Origin: Methanobacterium sp.
Lineage (GTDB): Archaea; Methanobacteriota; Methanobacteria; Methanobacteriales; Methanobacteriaceae
NCBI GenBank assembly: GCA_039666455.1
Contig: JAVSLW010000057.1
Span: 1-15,742, forward strand
Direction of reading: 5' to 3'
DNA length: 15,742 nucleotides
Position 1 is the first letter of the stretch. Each line of letters starts with the position of its first letter. The position numbers and the translations under genes were made by a program. Under the pieces are notes generated by a model. It was not told where the DNA came from, did no database searches, and was given only the letters and a program-made list of their open reading frames with translations. Positions 14,276 through 15,742 of the stretch are shown here, in pieces.

Positions 14276-15406
14276 TCATGTTTTAAGCATTTTTGTTGTT
14301 TTATTATCTGTAATATTTCTGGATATACTTATAATTCCAGTAATGCCTCTATTTGCATCATGCATTAGTGCTTCTCTAATAGTTACAATCACTTTAGAGC
14401 CGTCTTTTCTTTTACATTCCTTCTTACTATTGTATTCTTCCAGTTCAATCATTAATTCAATATCGCGCTTTAACTGGTCGTTGTTCTTATCAGGATAAAG
14501 TACTTCTACACTTTGACCTATTATTTCTTCTTTAGAGTGACCATAGACTTTTTCTGCCCCATCATTCCAGTAGATAATTTTTCCCTTTAGATCATATACC
14601 ACTATACAGTCTCTAACATTTTTTAAAATATCTGCTTGAAAGTGAAGCTTATTTTCCATTTTTTTACGTTCTGTGATATCCTGAAATATGCAGTGAGTTC
14701 TCTTGAAATGCCCTTTTTCATCGTAGCTTATCTTGCCATTAAATTCAACATCAATGGTAGATCCGTCACGGCATTTCATTTCAAATTCAATATTTCGAAT
14801 TTCTCCTTCTGCTTTAAATTTGGGAAAATTTTCCCTGAATTTACGAACAGGAGTTTTTAAAAAATCTCCAAACCATTTCCCTATAACTTCATCACTGGAA
14901 TAACCCAGAGAATCAAGCCATGCCTGATTAACTTCAATAATATGTCCTGACTCATTTAAAGATTGATAAGGTAATGGTGCATCCTGGTAAAGTAATTGAA
15001 ACTTTTTTTCTCGTTCTTTTAATTGTTTATCAAGTTTATGTTTATAAATACCTATTTCTATTGTACTTTTTAATCCATCATAACTAATGGGTTTGGTAAT
15101 AAATCCATATGGCTCTGTTAATTTAGCACGCTCGAAAGTTTTTTCATCAGAATGTGCAGTTAAATAAATTACAGGAATATCAAATTGTTTTTTAATTATT
15201 TTAACAGTTTCTATGCCGTCCAGTTCACCTTTAAGTGTAACATCCATTAAAATTAAATCAGGGTTAGTTTCGTCTATTTTTTCAATAACCTCTTTTTCCC
15301 TGGATGCTGTTGAAACAACATCAAAACCAAGTATTTTCAAAGTACTTTTTAAGTCCATCACAGTAATTGCTTCATCTTCTGCAATTAAAATTTTTTTACG
15401 AGGCAT
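14276..15406 (-). CDS. REC-PAS-PAS response regulator without output domain
   Basis: Residues 1-120 form a receiver domain, with the acidic pair Glu10-Asp11, phosphoacceptor Asp55 (LILMDVTLKG), Thr83 (LTAHSD) and Lys105 (ITKPIS), all intact. Two PAS domains follow at about 130-250 and 255-372; the first ends in QDITERKK and the second in SRNITDNK. There is no kinase, DNA-binding or other output domain, and no membrane segment, so the protein probably acts by contacting another protein. Receiver-PAS architectures are common in methanogens. It could accept phosphate from the three-PAS kinase in this window, but other kinases elsewhere are as likely. An AAGGA ribosome site and a TATA box precede the start. 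Confidence 0.9.
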   Translation of the reverse strand: MPRKKILIAEDEAITVMDLKSTLKILGFDVVSTASREKEVIEKIDETNPDLILMDVTLKGELDGIETVKIIKKQFDIPVIYLTAHSDEKTFERAKLTEPYGFITKPISYDGLKSTIEIGIYKHKLDKQLKEREKKFQLLYQDAPLPYQSLNESGHIIEVNQAWLDSLGYSSDEVIGKWFGDFLKTPVRKFRENFPKFKAEGEIRNIEFEMKCRDGSTIDVEFNGKISYDEKGHFKRTHCIFQDITERKKMENKLHFQADILKNVRDCIVVYDLKGKIIYWNDGAEKVYGHSKEEIIGQSVEVLYPDKNNDQLKRDIELMIELEEYNSKKECKRKDGSKVIVTIREALMHDANRGITGIISISRNITDNKTTKMLKT

Positions 15407-15436
15407 AGTAAAAATCCTTCATAATTTAGCTGCATG

Positions 15437-15448
15437 AATTTATATTTT
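15437..15448 (-). promoter_or_regulatory. TATA box of the response regulator gene
   Basis: The minus strand reads AAAATATAAATT. A start about 25 bases downstream falls near 15417-15422, leaving a short leader with the AAGGA ribosome site at 15415-15419. Confidence 0.45.
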
Positions 15449-15497
15449 ATTTAATTAAAATATTTTTGATATTATTTGAATAAATCATTTCTTTTTT

Positions 15498-15742
15498 TTA
15501 ATCATTTAAACTTTCGGCAGCTGATTCACCTGCAAGATAACCTGTTGAAAATGCCTGTTGTAAATTGTAACCTCCACTTGGCGCACATAAATCCATCATT
15601 TCACCTGCAAAATAAATTCCGCTAATTATTTTTGATTCCATAGTATGTGGATTTATTTCTTTCTTTGAAATTCCTCCACATGTGACCATGGCTTTATCAA
15701 TAGGTAAAGAACTGATTATTGTTAAAGGAAAAGCTTTTAAGA
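15498..15742 (-). CDS. BaiN/HI0933-type flavoprotein, C-terminal part
   Basis: Only the last 80 or so codons are in the window; the 5' part lies beyond the right edge. The frame reads LKAFPLTIISSLPIDKAMVTCGG, then EINPHTMESK, GIYFAGEMMD, SGGYNLQQAFSTGYLAG. This is the typical C-terminal signature of NAD(P)/FAD-dependent oxidoreductases of the HI0933/BaiN family, in which GIYFAGE and GGYNLQ contact the FAD. The substrate in methanogens is not established. The first visible ATG at 15689 is internal, as the family pattern continues upstream of it without a stop. Confidence 0.88.
   Translation of the reverse strand, partial: LKAFPLTIISSLPIDKAMVTCGGISKKEINPHTMESKIISGIYFAGEMMDLCAPSGGYNLQQAFSTGYLAGESAAESLND

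Overview
The window is AT-rich archaeal DNA. It most likely comes from a Methanobacteriales methanogen, and Methanobacterium or a close relative is the best guess. The evidence is an archaeal two-subunit primase (PriL/PriS), an archaeal-type CCA-adding enzyme, and the archaeal aromatic entry pathway (ADH synthase plus 3-dehydroquinate synthase II). An ACT/DUF5612-type protein, soluble PAS sensor kinases, TATA-type promoters and GGAGG/GGTGA ribosome sites fit as well. No rRNA, tRNA, CRISPR array or insertion sequence was found.

Layout. Bases 1-276 hold a divergent promoter region, with the first codons of a leftward gene at the very edge. Bases 277-951 encode a PP-loop ATPase-like protein of the TtuA/Ncs6 type whose nucleotide-binding P-loop has been lost. 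It converges on a leftward Cys-rich winged-helix regulator (963-1718). Divergent from the regulator is an unlisted 30-residue Cys-containing microprotein (1857-1949), which has a strong ribosome site and a TATA box sitting inside an inverted repeat. Leftward genes follow: a soluble three-PAS histidine kinase (2055-4064), a stretch of about 270 bases with only gene-like debris, and two tandem EFR1-type flavodoxin/ferredoxin fusions (4337-6112).

Bases 6225-6509 encode a small helical protein of unknown function, convergent with an ACT-domain protein (6552-7208). That protein is divergent from the primase operon priL-priS (7330-9641). The two promoters carry an inverted 16-bp element near both predicted transcript starts. 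priS abuts tail to tail, without a spare base, a leftward four-gene cluster: ADH synthase, DHQ synthase II, RNA 2',3'-cyclic phosphodiesterase and CCA-adding enzyme (13592 down to 9642). Further right are a small methyltransferase, a REC-PAS-PAS response regulator, and the 3' end of a BaiN/HI0933-type flavoprotein cut by the window edge.

How the genes work together. The leftward cluster joins the first two steps of archaeal aromatic amino-acid synthesis to two RNA 3'-end enzymes. PriL/PriS make primers for replication. The EFR1 proteins are probably cytosolic electron carriers. The histidine kinase and the REC-PAS-PAS protein are orphan two-component parts about 10 kb apart, and nothing here shows that they are partners. 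The most unusual material is the PP-loop relic, the microprotein/regulator divergon with its operator-like repeats, the ferredoxin lacking one cluster ligand, the mirrored element at the DUF5612/priL promoter, and a perfect 22-bp palindrome upstream of the TTG-started cca gene.
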